From NCBI GenBank assembly GCA_001512505.1, contig LFSC01000009.1, positions 168,148 to 232,147 of the forward strand: a DNA stretch of 64,000 bases, read 5' to 3'. The stretch is from Clostridiaceae bacterium DTU079 (GTDB lineage Bacteria > Bacillota > Clostridia > Acetivibrionales > Acetivibrionaceae). The notes under the pieces are model-generated. The model did no database searches. It saw only the letters and a program-made list of their open reading frames with translations, and was not told the origin of the DNA. Of this stretch, positions 10,001 to 16,589 are shown piece by piece. The position numbers were made by a program, and so were the translations under genes. Numbering within the stretch: position 1 is the stretch's first letter; the number at the start of each line of letters is the position of its first letter.

Positions 10001-10429
10001 AGGTTGAACCTTTAATTCTTCAATCTCATAATCATACAAATCCAATGGGGGCAGAGTGTCATCGCCAAAACCGAAAAAGTCCAAAACCGCACTTCCCGTT
10101 TTGGAATCGTTTATAAAATTCCATAAGGATTCACTCTCGCTATCGTTTTCTTTTGTATCAGCTATCATAAGAGTTCTCTCAAGATAATAAGTAATCTCAT
10201 CTTTTAAAAGTTCCGGGTCATCTCCGGCTAAAGCCATGAGTCCATAAAGCTCTTTCAATAAATAGTTATAGTTTGCCAATGCAGATTTAGCCGAGCTGTC
10301 TAAAGCACTCTCCATTTGTGTTGTTGCTGATTTTACACGCGTTCCTTCCACCAGAACACTTGCCAGTACCATCATTGCCAAAAGTATTATGCAAAGAAAA
10401 ATCGATATGGCTCCCTCGTTTTTTTTCAT
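7076..10429 (-). CDS. Very large DUF5702-type Tad-associated protein, 1117 aa
   Basis: The N-terminus (MKKNEGAISIFLCIILLAMMV) is a single TadG-like membrane anchor, followed by VLVEGTRVKSATTQMESALD, typical of Tad-linked DUF5702 proteins. Two long charged regions (about residues 235-295 and 310-375) are Glu/Lys-rich and predicted coiled coil. The middle part has acidic, Gly/Asp-rich linkers. A hydrophobic segment near residues 735-765 (GFGVLIVHTFIMLAWAMAES) is a conserved landmark, and the C-terminal 250 residues are again helical and end in a compact domain with the MRVEAAVSIKYLFLSKP motif. The ATG at 10429 follows a GAGG SD. It follows the tadE-like gene by 15 bp. Function is unknown; a surface or periplasm-like scaffold is likely. 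Confidence 0.75.
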   Translation of the reverse strand: MKKNEGAISIFLCIILLAMMVLASVLVEGTRVKSATTQMESALDSSAKSALANYNYLLKELYGLMALAGDDPELLKDEITYYLERTLMIADTKENDSESESLWNFINDSKTGSAVLDFFGFGDDTLPPLDLYDYEIEELKVQPIYNLSEPEVLRAQILEYMKYRAPKQLAEGLMDKFLTFKDFKKQADVLSQKIDVDKKLSDIKENQITASDNMVTVNKFSTDFNISNQLETAAGYVLQKIKIEKEIENQKALIKDIEAEIEEYEREIDELKAEIKKKKEESKKKEENTGDSEGKEGADNSEDGNTEEAEEDTSEENRRINELRALIKDLEDSVPGIKSNIENYEKELKTKKSQIEQIKTTLLNYLDKTFNAAQKSKNALVSIRDDSKKTVEMIDGINEGLKGETNEFSNSVRVDLGSKKEKISTEDLNPKITQVEHNISILKDLENYINNGKMDELGLSDFDGRVPDIDEIRERLNIALVTAKIGEYNGKINNNPIDYYEDKGIISDGPKDGEKDPRDSVKDFVKNGGPQDEEEIKESEKKMPEDVPSKKGYVGTSLEEIGKDKEYIDSILKIIGSLEYFSSQKLSKDTGDIKDISLKDASFSGKDTGFSKNGLSIISQFSDMFVDGLSDLRDEIFIDEYIMGNFVNYTTDLEKDLDLRGQPMKNRPVFFDKNNADVEYVLWGSENESTNLLAIKAQITLVRFALNTIAIYTDRTKYNTAWLQANYIAGWSGFGVLIVHTFIMLAWAMAESLFDTYYLLQGESIPILKTKNTWITDLDGLAKTISEESINQTKEHAKSAIDNAIDYAENEVESFLDKASTTVWDYIDGKIDLLVDKAFAGIENPFGENTYSADNIFEDVEDTLTVRVDGELGEIMNQIGNEAHNLLIKKMRELEEETLGSFFPDKIIGTDYTDVFNQYRERNFKEVIAELTSIVSQGESLPGLNVEETSKKINSLIFNSIQDAKNKVKLSIKQKIMEYKSRLVASFKETLQKAAKEGKEEINKFIDSLGNTQDSKTMKTSLKASFLTMKYTDYLRLFLLVMDSDKKVARVADLIQVNMRKASGNDSFKMSDCNTYMRVEAAVSIKYLFLSKPFIPESLRTEDGKRIKIDTVLYKGY

Positions 10430-10444
10430 AATCCTCAAAGTACA

Positions 10445-11149
10445 TCAGCCCCCTTTATTAGCCTCTGACTTATCTTCAATGAAGCCTCTTACCTTGGAAA
10501 AAATATTGGCAAATCCTTCTCTTATATTGGTAACAGCTTTGCTTCCCTTATTGTTAAAAAGCTTGTTATCTATTTCTTTCACAACATCAACGGCAAAATC
10601 AGTGGATCTTATAAATTCAACCGGTTCGTTAATAACGGCATCCGAATGAGCTTTTATTTTAATTGTATTCTTAATTCCAAAGGCCTTTAAAAACGACGCA
10701 AAAGGATTTTTATACTCTGCTGTAACCGTAACCCTTATTTTTTTATAAAATATATAGTCCTCCACCATATCGGCAGTTGCTTCCACATTAACAGGCTCAC
10801 CTAGAACAGAGTCGCAATATACAAGATATTTTGTGTATTCTTCAATTTTTGATTTTTTTACATGCCTTGCCGAATCCGACTCCCAAATTCTCCAGTAAAG
10901 GCTGACATCTTTCATCCGGTCTTTTGTAATTTGTCCATAGATCATATCTTTAGCAGGATAGTTCCATATTTCAGCCCCGCGCTGCGCTGTCCTGTCAGCA
11001 ATGGACTGGATACAGAACTGTTGATATAAAAATTCCCCAATCATAATTAATGCGAGAATGCTTATTATCACAACCGGTACAACAATGCAGGCCTCCACCG
11101 TAAAGCTTCCCTTATTATCCTTTATTTTCCCAAATATTAAATGCATCAT
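10445..11149 (-). CDS. TadE-like pseudopilin, 234 aa
   Basis: A short cytoplasmic segment precedes GSFTVEACIVVPVVIISILALIMIGEFLY, a TadE-like helix with Glu shortly before the hydrophobic core. After it comes the IADRTAQRGAEIW segment that is common just behind the helix in Gram-positive TadE proteins. The rest is a mixed domain of ~180 residues. The start has AGAGGT about 9 nt upstream; the second ATG at 11146 is an alternative. It lies between the flp pilin gene and the DUF5702 gene, separated from flp by a hairpin, and is probably a minor pilin of the same machine. Confidence 0.8.
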   Translation of the reverse strand: MMHLIFGKIKDNKGSFTVEACIVVPVVIISILALIMIGEFLYQQFCIQSIADRTAQRGAEIWNYPAKDMIYGQITKDRMKDVSLYWRIWESDSARHVKKSKIEEYTKYLVYCDSVLGEPVNVEATADMVEDYIFYKKIRVTVTAEYKNPFASFLKAFGIKNTIKIKAHSDAVINEPVEFIRSTDFAVDVVKEIDNKLFNNKGSKAVTNIREGFANIFSKVRGFIEDKSEANKGG

Positions 11150-11187
11150 ATAAAACGTACCTCTACCATTGAATATTCTTTTAGGAA

Positions 11188-11233
11188 CGCATATTTTTAA
11201 GTAAAGAAAAATGCGAAAGAAACGTTGTAAGCC
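11188..11233. repeat. Copy A of dispersed GCATA...GTAAAGAAAAAT motif
   Basis: The stretch begins CGCATATTTTT and continues AAGTAAAGAAAAATGCG, so it also forms an imperfect hairpin on its own. It aligns closely with 56821-56866 (AAGTGAAGAAAAATATG plus GAAAGAAAC) and more loosely with 43382-43446. It lies just upstream of the tadE-like gene. Confidence 0.6.
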
Positions 11234-11249
11234 AAAATTAAAAAGATCT

Positions 11250-11276
11250 ATTAGGGCATATTTTTCATATGCCCTA
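11250..11276 (-). terminator. Hairpin terminator/attenuator after the flp pilin gene
   Basis: The arms TTAGGGCATA and TATGCCCTAA are perfectly complementary around a 7-nt loop, and on the minus strand the stem is followed by TAGATCTTTTTAA. The position directly after the pilin gene and inside the operon suggests a partial terminator that raises pilin expression above that of the downstream genes. Confidence 0.75.
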
Positions 11277-11299
11277 ATAACAATTTGATTTGCTTCCTC

Positions 11300-11497
11300 C
11301 TATAGTCCTTCCGTAACCTCATCCTTGACACCGTCATTGAATATTTTCCCTACTATTTCTTTTACAAAGTTATATATTGCTTTTCTGAAAATAAGAGCAA
11401 TTGCAACTAAAACCGCAACAATTATTACTACCTCAACTGTTCCCATTCCGTCTTCTTCTCTGATAAAATTCTTTATCAAGCCAAGCAAATACCTCAC
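11300..11497 (-). CDS. Flp/Fap-type pilin, 65 aa
   Basis: The protein has a short basic N-terminus (MRYLLGLIKNFIREEDG), then MGTVEVVIIVAVLVAIALIF, a hydrophobic helix with Glu at the fifth position after the Gly, which matches Flp/type IVb pilins cleaved after Gly by a prepilin peptidase. It is similar to the Flp1-family pilins of Clostridia. The start is uncertain: GTG at 11497 lies almost against the SD (GAAGGGG), while a TTG at 11488 has better spacing. It is the structural subunit of the tad-like operon and precedes a transcription hairpin. No prepilin peptidase gene is visible in the window. Confidence 0.85.
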   Translation of the reverse strand: MRYLLGLIKNFIREEDGMGTVEVVIIVAVLVAIALIFRKAIYNFVKEIVGKIFNDGVKDEVTEGL

Positions 11498-11510
11498 CCC
11501 CCTTCAAAAA

Positions 11511-12377
11511 TTACATGCTGCTCATCAAAGCTAATACTGCAGGTGTGGCAACAATCAGAATTATTGCAACAAACATAAGCAGCATTGGAAACAGCATCTT
11601 TGTTGATGCCTCTTCTCCCAACCTCTTTGCCGCATGCTTTCTCATCTCCCAGCATTCCGTTGCCTGAAGCCTTAAAATTGGTATCATTTCAGAGCTTCCT
11701 TTGCTGAGATTTTGCAAAACCACCGAAACAAATTTCGTTATTTCCGGTATCCTACATCTTTTTGCAAAATCCTCAAATGCAGTTATTTGAGATTTTCCGC
11801 CTCTGATGTCGGCAAGTACCGTTCTTAGCTCGTTATATAAAGGAGTATCTTTTTTGCTCTCGGTTATAATCTTTTCCCATGCCCGAGACATGGTCATTCC
11901 GGCATTAACCAGAAGGATTAGTTTATTTAGAAAATCGGGAAAATCAATTTGAATGCTGAGCCTTCGTTTCTTGACTTTTTCATTAAGTTCATTGTCAGTT
12001 AAATATACAACTGCCCCCAGTACTAAAACTCCGAATATTATATAGCCAATATCCAATTCGTCCACAGTAATACCTGCAAAAACAATAATCAAAAGTACCA
12101 CCAACAAAAGCGTAACCTTATTGGCCATATGAACCTGGAGATAATACAGAGAATACTTTGCTTCTTTCAATTCTGCCAATTTAGACTGCAACATCCTGTC
12201 ATATTTCGAAGAATACTTGTATTTAATTTTATCAAGGATAAAGAACCCCACCGGCAATAAGCTTTTTAATCTGTATTCCTTTTTATCCAGCGGTTCAATA
12301 TAATCCTTGTATTTGTTCTTTGACAGAAAAAACAACGCCAAGAGAATTATTGAATATACTATAAATACTATAATCAT
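11511..12377 (-). CDS. tadC: TadC-type type II secretion F-domain membrane protein, 288 aa
   Basis: This protein has N-terminal (about 1-20), paired central (about 90-125) and C-terminal (about 265-288) membrane segments flanking the conserved GspF cytoplasmic region, with DFLNKLILLVNAGMTMSRAWEK and the late EASTKMLFPMLLMFVAIILIV that mark TadC proteins. It forms the inner-membrane platform together with TadB. I prefer the ATG at 12377, with SD GGAGG 5 nt away, over the ATG at 12389. The gene follows tadB after 17 bp and precedes flp after a 13-bp gap, so the three are one transcription unit. Confidence 0.85.
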   Translation of the reverse strand: MIIVFIVYSIILLALFFLSKNKYKDYIEPLDKKEYRLKSLLPVGFFILDKIKYKYSSKYDRMLQSKLAELKEAKYSLYYLQVHMANKVTLLLVVLLIIVFAGITVDELDIGYIIFGVLVLGAVVYLTDNELNEKVKKRRLSIQIDFPDFLNKLILLVNAGMTMSRAWEKIITESKKDTPLYNELRTVLADIRGGKSQITAFEDFAKRCRIPEITKFVSVVLQNLSKGSSEMIPILRLQATECWEMRKHAAKRLGEEASTKMLFPMLLMFVAIILIVATPAVLALMSSM

Positions 12378-12394
12378 TCCAACCTCCATATCAG

Positions 12395-13186
12395 CTACAC
12401 ATTAATATCCATAATTTTCACCGAAATAAAGTAACCCACCGCAATTACAACCATCGCTATCGTCATAACTATCCTGCCAATAGGTGTGTTAAATACCGGA
12501 GCCATATAGTCGTCAGTGGTAGCCGAAAGTAAAGCTATAATAAATATAGGCATTATAGATAAAATCTTCTGTTCAAACTTTTTTGACGAAAGTATTGTAT
12601 TTATCTCTTCTTTTATCTCAATCTTGTCATTTATAATATTGGAAGTATTGCGCATTACACTTACCAGGTTTCCTCCTGTTCTTTTACATGTTTGAAAAAC
12701 GTCAAAAAAGTTTTCTATATCCTCAAGATGAGATCTTTTTGAAAGATCCTCCAATGCACTCTCAACAGTCTCATTCATTTCGATTCGCCTTACTATTAGC
12801 TCAACTTCCTGAATTATGTATGTTTCAGGAGACGGATACAAAATGGATAAATCCTTAATGGCCTCTTTAAATGCGGATTCAATGGATTTACCGGCAATCA
12901 GCGAAGAGGAAAGGGAATATAAAAGATCCTTAAATTGAAGATTCAATTCATTTTTTCTCTTTTTTATTATCTCCTTTGTCCTCATTTTTGGATAAAATAA
13001 AGCAAAAGGAGTCAATAACAAGGACAAAATTATGCTGTGGTAAAAAACAAAGGCAATGATAAAAATAACCGCAGCAGCTGCCATAACATATAAAACCTTT
13101 TCTAACGGCTTCATTACGTATACATCGTAATCAATTAATACATCCTTCTGCTCCAAAGACTTTGAATTATTTAAATCAAAACCCAT
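12395..13186 (-). CDS. tadB: TadB-type type II secretion F-domain membrane protein, 263 aa
   Basis: Hydrophobic segments at about residues 32-70 and 205-260 flank a cytoplasmic F-domain with LKDLLYSLSSSLIAGKSIESAF and CKRTGGNLVSVMRNTSNII, characteristic of TadB. It should pair with TadC as the membrane platform on which the TadA ATPase acts. SD AGGAAGG precedes the ATG by 4 nt. The upstream gap to cpaF is 78 bp and holds no separate gene. Confidence 0.85.
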   Translation of the reverse strand: MGFDLNNSKSLEQKDVLIDYDVYVMKPLEKVLYVMAAAAVIFIIAFVFYHSIILSLLLTPFALFYPKMRTKEIIKKRKNELNLQFKDLLYSLSSSLIAGKSIESAFKEAIKDLSILYPSPETYIIQEVELIVRRIEMNETVESALEDLSKRSHLEDIENFFDVFQTCKRTGGNLVSVMRNTSNIINDKIEIKEEINTILSSKKFEQKILSIMPIFIIALLSATTDDYMAPVFNTPIGRIVMTIAMVVIAVGYFISVKIMDINV

Positions 13187-13264
13187 TTTTCCTTCCTCTT
13201 TTCCTTAGGTTTATGGTTTTTAAGGAATACGCCAATGCTGAACTTCCCTCGAAGCCTCCAAGCT

Positions 13265-14503
13265 TTAAAATTCGTCCGAAATACCTGCCATTTTAAACTT
13301 CCATTTTCTGACCATCTCGTTTTTTGTTCTTTTAAGAGAACCGATAATAACCTTTTGGGGTGTTTCTCCTTCTTCCTCGAACACATAAAGGGGATTTAGA
13401 ATTATTTCTCCGTTTTCATATCCTGCTATCTCGGTAATCTCCATAGTCCTTCTTGTTTTATCCCTCAATCTTGCAAGATGTATAATTATGTCTATCGCCG
13501 AAGCTATCTGCTGGCGTATGGCTTCTAAAGGCATCGAAGAACCGCTTAATACCATCGTCTCAAGCCTTGAAAGCATATCCTTTGGGGAATTTGCATGTCC
13601 TGTGGAAAGAGAACCGTCATGTCCTGTATTCATTGCTTGAAGCATATCCAATGCTTCCGGTCCACGTACCTCTCCGACGATTATTCTCTCCGGCCGCATT
13701 CGAAGGGATGTCTTAATCAAATCCCGGATTGTTATTTCTCCCTTTCCTTCAGTATTGGCATTTCTAGTTTCCATTTTAACAATGTTGTCGAGCCCGATTA
13801 TTTGAAGCTCTGCAGAATCTTCTATGGTTATAATTCTCTCATCTTTAGGAATGAAATTGGAAAGAGCGTTTAAAAATGTGGTCTTACCGGAGCCGGTACC
13901 TCCGCTAATAAATATGTTGTACTTAGCCCTTACCATTCTGTTGAGTACATCTGCAACTTCTTCAGTAATTGAACCGTATTCAATCAGCTGATCTATTGTC
14001 ATCGGTTTTTCGGGAAACTTTCTGATAGTGACAATGGGCCCGTTTAAAGCTATTGGCGGCAAAACCACATTCACTCTCGAACCGTCCTCAAGCCTGGCAT
14101 CTACTATCGGAGAAGACTCATTTACAGTTCGGTTTACTTTTGATACCATGGTTTGAATTACATCCTCAAGCTTTCGGCGGTTCTCAAATCTGACATCCAA
14201 CCTGTATGTCTTGCCGTTTTTTTCAATAAATATCGTGTCGGGACCATTTATCATAATTTCAGTAACACTTTTGTCGTCAATGATAGGCTGAAGTATGTCC
14301 AGTCTTCGCATAGAATTAAAAACATCATCAATTATTTCCTTCTTTTCGCTAATACTTAAGTAAAGTTTTCCGGTCTTTTCAAATACTATATTGGTTATCA
14401 GTTCTTTAATTTCATCATCCGAAAAATCTTTTCTTAAGTCAATTGTATCCTTTATCTGCTTTTTTACCTCATTTATGAGTTCCACTCTTTCTTCCAACTT
14501 CAT
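13265..14503 (-). CDS. tadA: CpaF/TadA-type secretion ATPase, 412 aa
   Basis: This is a VirB11-like hexameric ATPase that powers pilus assembly or secretion. Walker A is GGTGSGKTT (201-209), followed by ITIEDSAELQ (the Asp box), RMRPERIIVGEVRGPEALDML (Walker B region), and NTGHDGSLSTGHAN (His box). The N-terminal domain includes the DKSVTEIMINGPDTIFIEK block typical of CpaF. Length is slightly short of the usual ~450 because the N-terminal extension is small. SD AAGGTG precedes the ATG. It follows cpaE by 17 bp in the same direction. Confidence 0.95.
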   Translation of the reverse strand: MKLEERVELINEVKKQIKDTIDLRKDFSDDEIKELITNIVFEKTGKLYLSISEKKEIIDDVFNSMRRLDILQPIIDDKSVTEIMINGPDTIFIEKNGKTYRLDVRFENRRKLEDVIQTMVSKVNRTVNESSPIVDARLEDGSRVNVVLPPIALNGPIVTIRKFPEKPMTIDQLIEYGSITEEVADVLNRMVRAKYNIFISGGTGSGKTTFLNALSNFIPKDERIITIEDSAELQIIGLDNIVKMETRNANTEGKGEITIRDLIKTSLRMRPERIIVGEVRGPEALDMLQAMNTGHDGSLSTGHANSPKDMLSRLETMVLSGSSMPLEAIRQQIASAIDIIIHLARLRDKTRRTMEITEIAGYENGEIILNPLYVFEEEGETPQKVIIGSLKRTKNEMVRKWKFKMAGISDEF

Positions 14504-14520
14504 AAAATCACCTTATTCAA

Positions 14521-15639
14521 TTACTTCTCAATGGTAAGCCTGTGAACTATTTGATTTACAGAGTTGCCCATCGGATTGTTTAAATCCGTAAGATATTGTG
14601 TACCAAGACTTGCATCCAAACCTTTAATATACGGTATATGCAGAAAAGCAGTTTTACCGTTCAGTTCAAAATTAACCAAATTAGAAAGGCCGGAATTTAC
14701 ACATTTATTCAGTATAAGTTCTGTCTTCTCCAAAAAATGTATACCTTGTCTTTTGTTCAGTATTTCATATCCTTTCATTAGTATATCCAGTTTATATTTC
14801 GAAACCGTATCGAAAGGCAGAACATAATATACCAAATCACTGTATTCCAGTATTGAAATGTTTATACTGCTCAACTCAGAACTGACATCAATTATAACCG
14901 CATCATAACATCCCATTTTTTTAAGCTGATTTACAAGCTTCTTTACTTCATTAGGCGTTAACTCATCGATATCAAAAACATTCTCGGAAGGTAAAAAATA
15001 ATGTACTCCCGTTGAAGAATCTATAGATCTGCAGCCTTCAATTTTAAGAGAAAGATTCTTATTGTTATCTTTCAGATAATACAAAATATTAGAAAAGTTC
15101 TGACCATTACCGGATGAATCAAAATAAGCAGTTGTACTGGGGAATTTTTCTAGATTGAGATAAAAGATATTCATATTATTTTGTGCACATCTCACACTTG
15201 TACCAATAGCCAAAGTAGACTTGCCGGCTCCTCCGCATGGTGAATAAAAGGTAATTACCTTGGTACGCTTATCGCCGTCCTCGGTATAAACCTCATAATT
15301 GCTTGTCTCGGAAAAAATATTTAATATGCTGCTTACCAGCTTGTCCCCTGTTTGATACTTGCTTATTATTTTAAAGTTTTTAATATCTTCCGAAATAACC
15401 CCGGCTGATAATACAATCGGTGTAACCACCTTTTCAAGGTTAAGATCCTTTGAGCAAAACTCAGGACTTATGAGAAGAATATCTATCCGCTCAGCTTTTT
15501 CAATATACTCATTAAAGGTTTTTTCATTTGAAAAGGATTGAACATAGAACCTGTTTCCGTACTTAGAATAGAGAAAGTCAACCAGCATGTCCAGATAAGA
15601 TTGATCCTTATCTGCAATAACCAGATTCAGAGTAGGCAT
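14521..15639 (-). CDS. cpaE: CpaE/TadZ-like protein with degenerate receiver and MinD-type ATPase domain, 372 aa
   Basis: The N-terminal ~115 residues look like a receiver fold (NLVIADKDQSY..., DILLISPEFC), but the phosphoacceptor Asp position carries Ser. The C-terminal part is a ParA/MinD-type domain with a deviant Walker A, PCGGAGKST, in which the signature Lys of KGGxGK is replaced; a Walker B-like YDAVIIDVSSELS and a late FDTVSKYKLDILM follow. TadZ/CpaE proteins localise Tad machines at the cell pole. SD AGGAGGG precedes the ATG. It is the first gene of the operon. A paralogue lies at 47283-48425. Confidence 0.88.
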   Translation of the reverse strand: MPTLNLVIADKDQSYLDMLVDFLYSKYGNRFYVQSFSNEKTFNEYIEKAERIDILLISPEFCSKDLNLEKVVTPIVLSAGVISEDIKNFKIISKYQTGDKLVSSILNIFSETSNYEVYTEDGDKRTKVITFYSPCGGAGKSTLAIGTSVRCAQNNMNIFYLNLEKFPSTTAYFDSSGNGQNFSNILYYLKDNNKNLSLKIEGCRSIDSSTGVHYFLPSENVFDIDELTPNEVKKLVNQLKKMGCYDAVIIDVSSELSSINISILEYSDLVYYVLPFDTVSKYKLDILMKGYEILNKRQGIHFLEKTELILNKCVNSGLSNLVNFELNGKTAFLHIPYIKGLDASLGTQYLTDLNNPMGNSVNQIVHRLTIEK

Positions 15640-15654
15640 AAACTTCCCTCCTAC

Positions 15655-15669
15655 TTTGGCAACGCCAAA
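15655..15669. promoter_or_regulatory. Perfect inverted repeat in the cpaE leader
   Basis: TTTGGC-AAC-GCCAAA is a 15-bp perfect palindrome between the predicted promoter region and the cpaE SD, about 15 nt upstream of the start codon. It could be an operator or a small RNA hairpin that affects translation of the first gene of the tad-like operon. Two TATAAT-like boxes lie upstream on the minus strand (near 15735-15755), but no convincing -35 was found. Confidence 0.5.
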
Positions 15670-16000
15670 ACAAAGAAAATAATAACCTTATCACAGAAAT
15701 TTGTACTTCAGTAACGAAACTTTAGATAAGTATATTATACTACAAAATTATACACAATGCTACATTTTCTATTGTATTTTACATAAAACATTCACATATA
15801 CTATTGCAAAACCCTTTAAAACCAAGGTAAAATAAACATTTCGATTGCTTTTTATTTTTCCCGTTTTTTATCAATAAAAGCTCGGGACATCGAGTCCCTT
15901 CGCTTTTGCCTCTTTCATTTCATTCCAAGAGGCCAATAAAAGCTCGGGACATCGAGTCCCTTCGCTTTTGCCTCTTTCATTTCATTCCAAGAGGCCAATA
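15670..16000. other. Intergenic region with tandem duplication
   Basis: This AT-rich stretch between cpaE and the TM2 gene has no convincing gene. It holds the presumed promoter region of the tad-like operon near 15735-15780 and the 62-bp tandem repeat described separately. Confidence 0.5.
15872..15995. repeat. Two exact 62-bp tandem repeats with hairpin potential
   Basis: Copies occupy 15872-15933 and 15934-15995 and appear identical; a third begins with CAATAAAA at 15996. Each copy has two self-complementary parts: AAAAGC-TC-GGGAC-ATCGA-GTCCC-TTC-GCTTTT, and GCCTCTT...AAGAGGC around a ~12-nt loop. The first hairpin resembles the one at 25859-25875. No coding potential is evident. Confidence 0.85.
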
Positions 16001-16028
16001 AAATGCCCGGATTAAAACCCGGACATTT
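16001..16028 (-). terminator. Terminator of the TM2 gene
   Basis: On the minus strand AAATGTCCGG pairs with CCGGGCATTT (one T-G wobble) and is followed by ATTTTATT, about 40 bp after the TM2 stop codon. Confidence 0.7.
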
Positions 16029-16066
16029 ATTATCTACTGTTATTAATACACAAAACTATTTAATTA

Positions 16067-16483
16067 TTATTCTTTCAAAGGATTACCTTTAGCATCTGTT
16101 GTTATAAAGTTTCCGGTAAGTATTAAAATTCCCTCTACTAAACCCCAGAGAGGTCCAACAAAAGATCCTACTCCACAAGTAATAATAGATACACCGAAAG
16201 TAACCGCAATTTGTATTATACCCATCATTGTATAACCCAAATAAAATCTGTGTATACCAAGTCCTCCGAGAAAAATACCCAGTAAGCCTGCCACTAATTT
16301 TGACTTTTGCTCACCACCGGCAGCAGCTAAGTTTACACCGCAATTGACACAAACTTGGGCACCTGCATTAGTGGATTGACCGCAATTGTGACAAAAATTA
16401 TTACCGTTGTTCCTTGCCACACCACATTTCACACATATTGCCGCCTGATTATCCATTTCATTACCACAATTTCTACAATACAT
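16067..16483 (-). CDS. Zinc-ribbon TM2 domain protein, 138 aa
   Basis: Two zinc ribbons open the protein: CRNCG...CVKCG (residues 3-20) and CHNCG...CVNCG (about 31-48). After a short linker the TM2 domain follows, with GLLGIFLGGLGIHRFYLG, the family signature, and two membrane helices (about 62-80 and 88-120). The protein probably sits in the cytoplasmic membrane with its ribbons in the cytoplasm. Function of these small proteins is unknown. A plausible promoter lies upstream (TTGCAA at 16569-16564, 17-nt spacer, TATTAT at 16546-16541), so it is likely monocistronic. Confidence 0.85.
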   Translation of the reverse strand: MYCRNCGNEMDNQAAICVKCGVARNNGNNFCHNCGQSTNAGAQVCVNCGVNLAAAGGEQKSKLVAGLLGIFLGGLGIHRFYLGYTMMGIIQIAVTFGVSIITCGVGSFVGPLWGLVEGILILTGNFITTDAKGNPLKE

Positions 16484-16540
16484 ATTGGCCCTCCTTGTAT
16501 TTAGGATAGTTAATAAAAAAACTTTTATCTCTCTTATATA

Positions 16541-16569
16541 ATAATACTTTTTTATTCAAATATTTGCAA
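16541..16569 (-). promoter_or_regulatory. Sigma-A-like promoter of the TM2 gene
   Basis: TTGCAA (16569-16564), a 17-nt spacer and TATTAT (16546-16541) precede the TM2 start codon by about 55 bp. Confidence 0.6.
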
Positions 16570-16589
16570 TAGTAAATATTTTCCGTTAT

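Noticed and set aside
13171..13386. 71-residue frame overlapping the cpaF and tadB ends
   Set aside because: Out-of-frame overlap with clear genes on the same strand and no SD.
15872..15995. CRISPR array
   Set aside because: Only two identical 62-bp units without distinct spacers; no cas genes are nearby.
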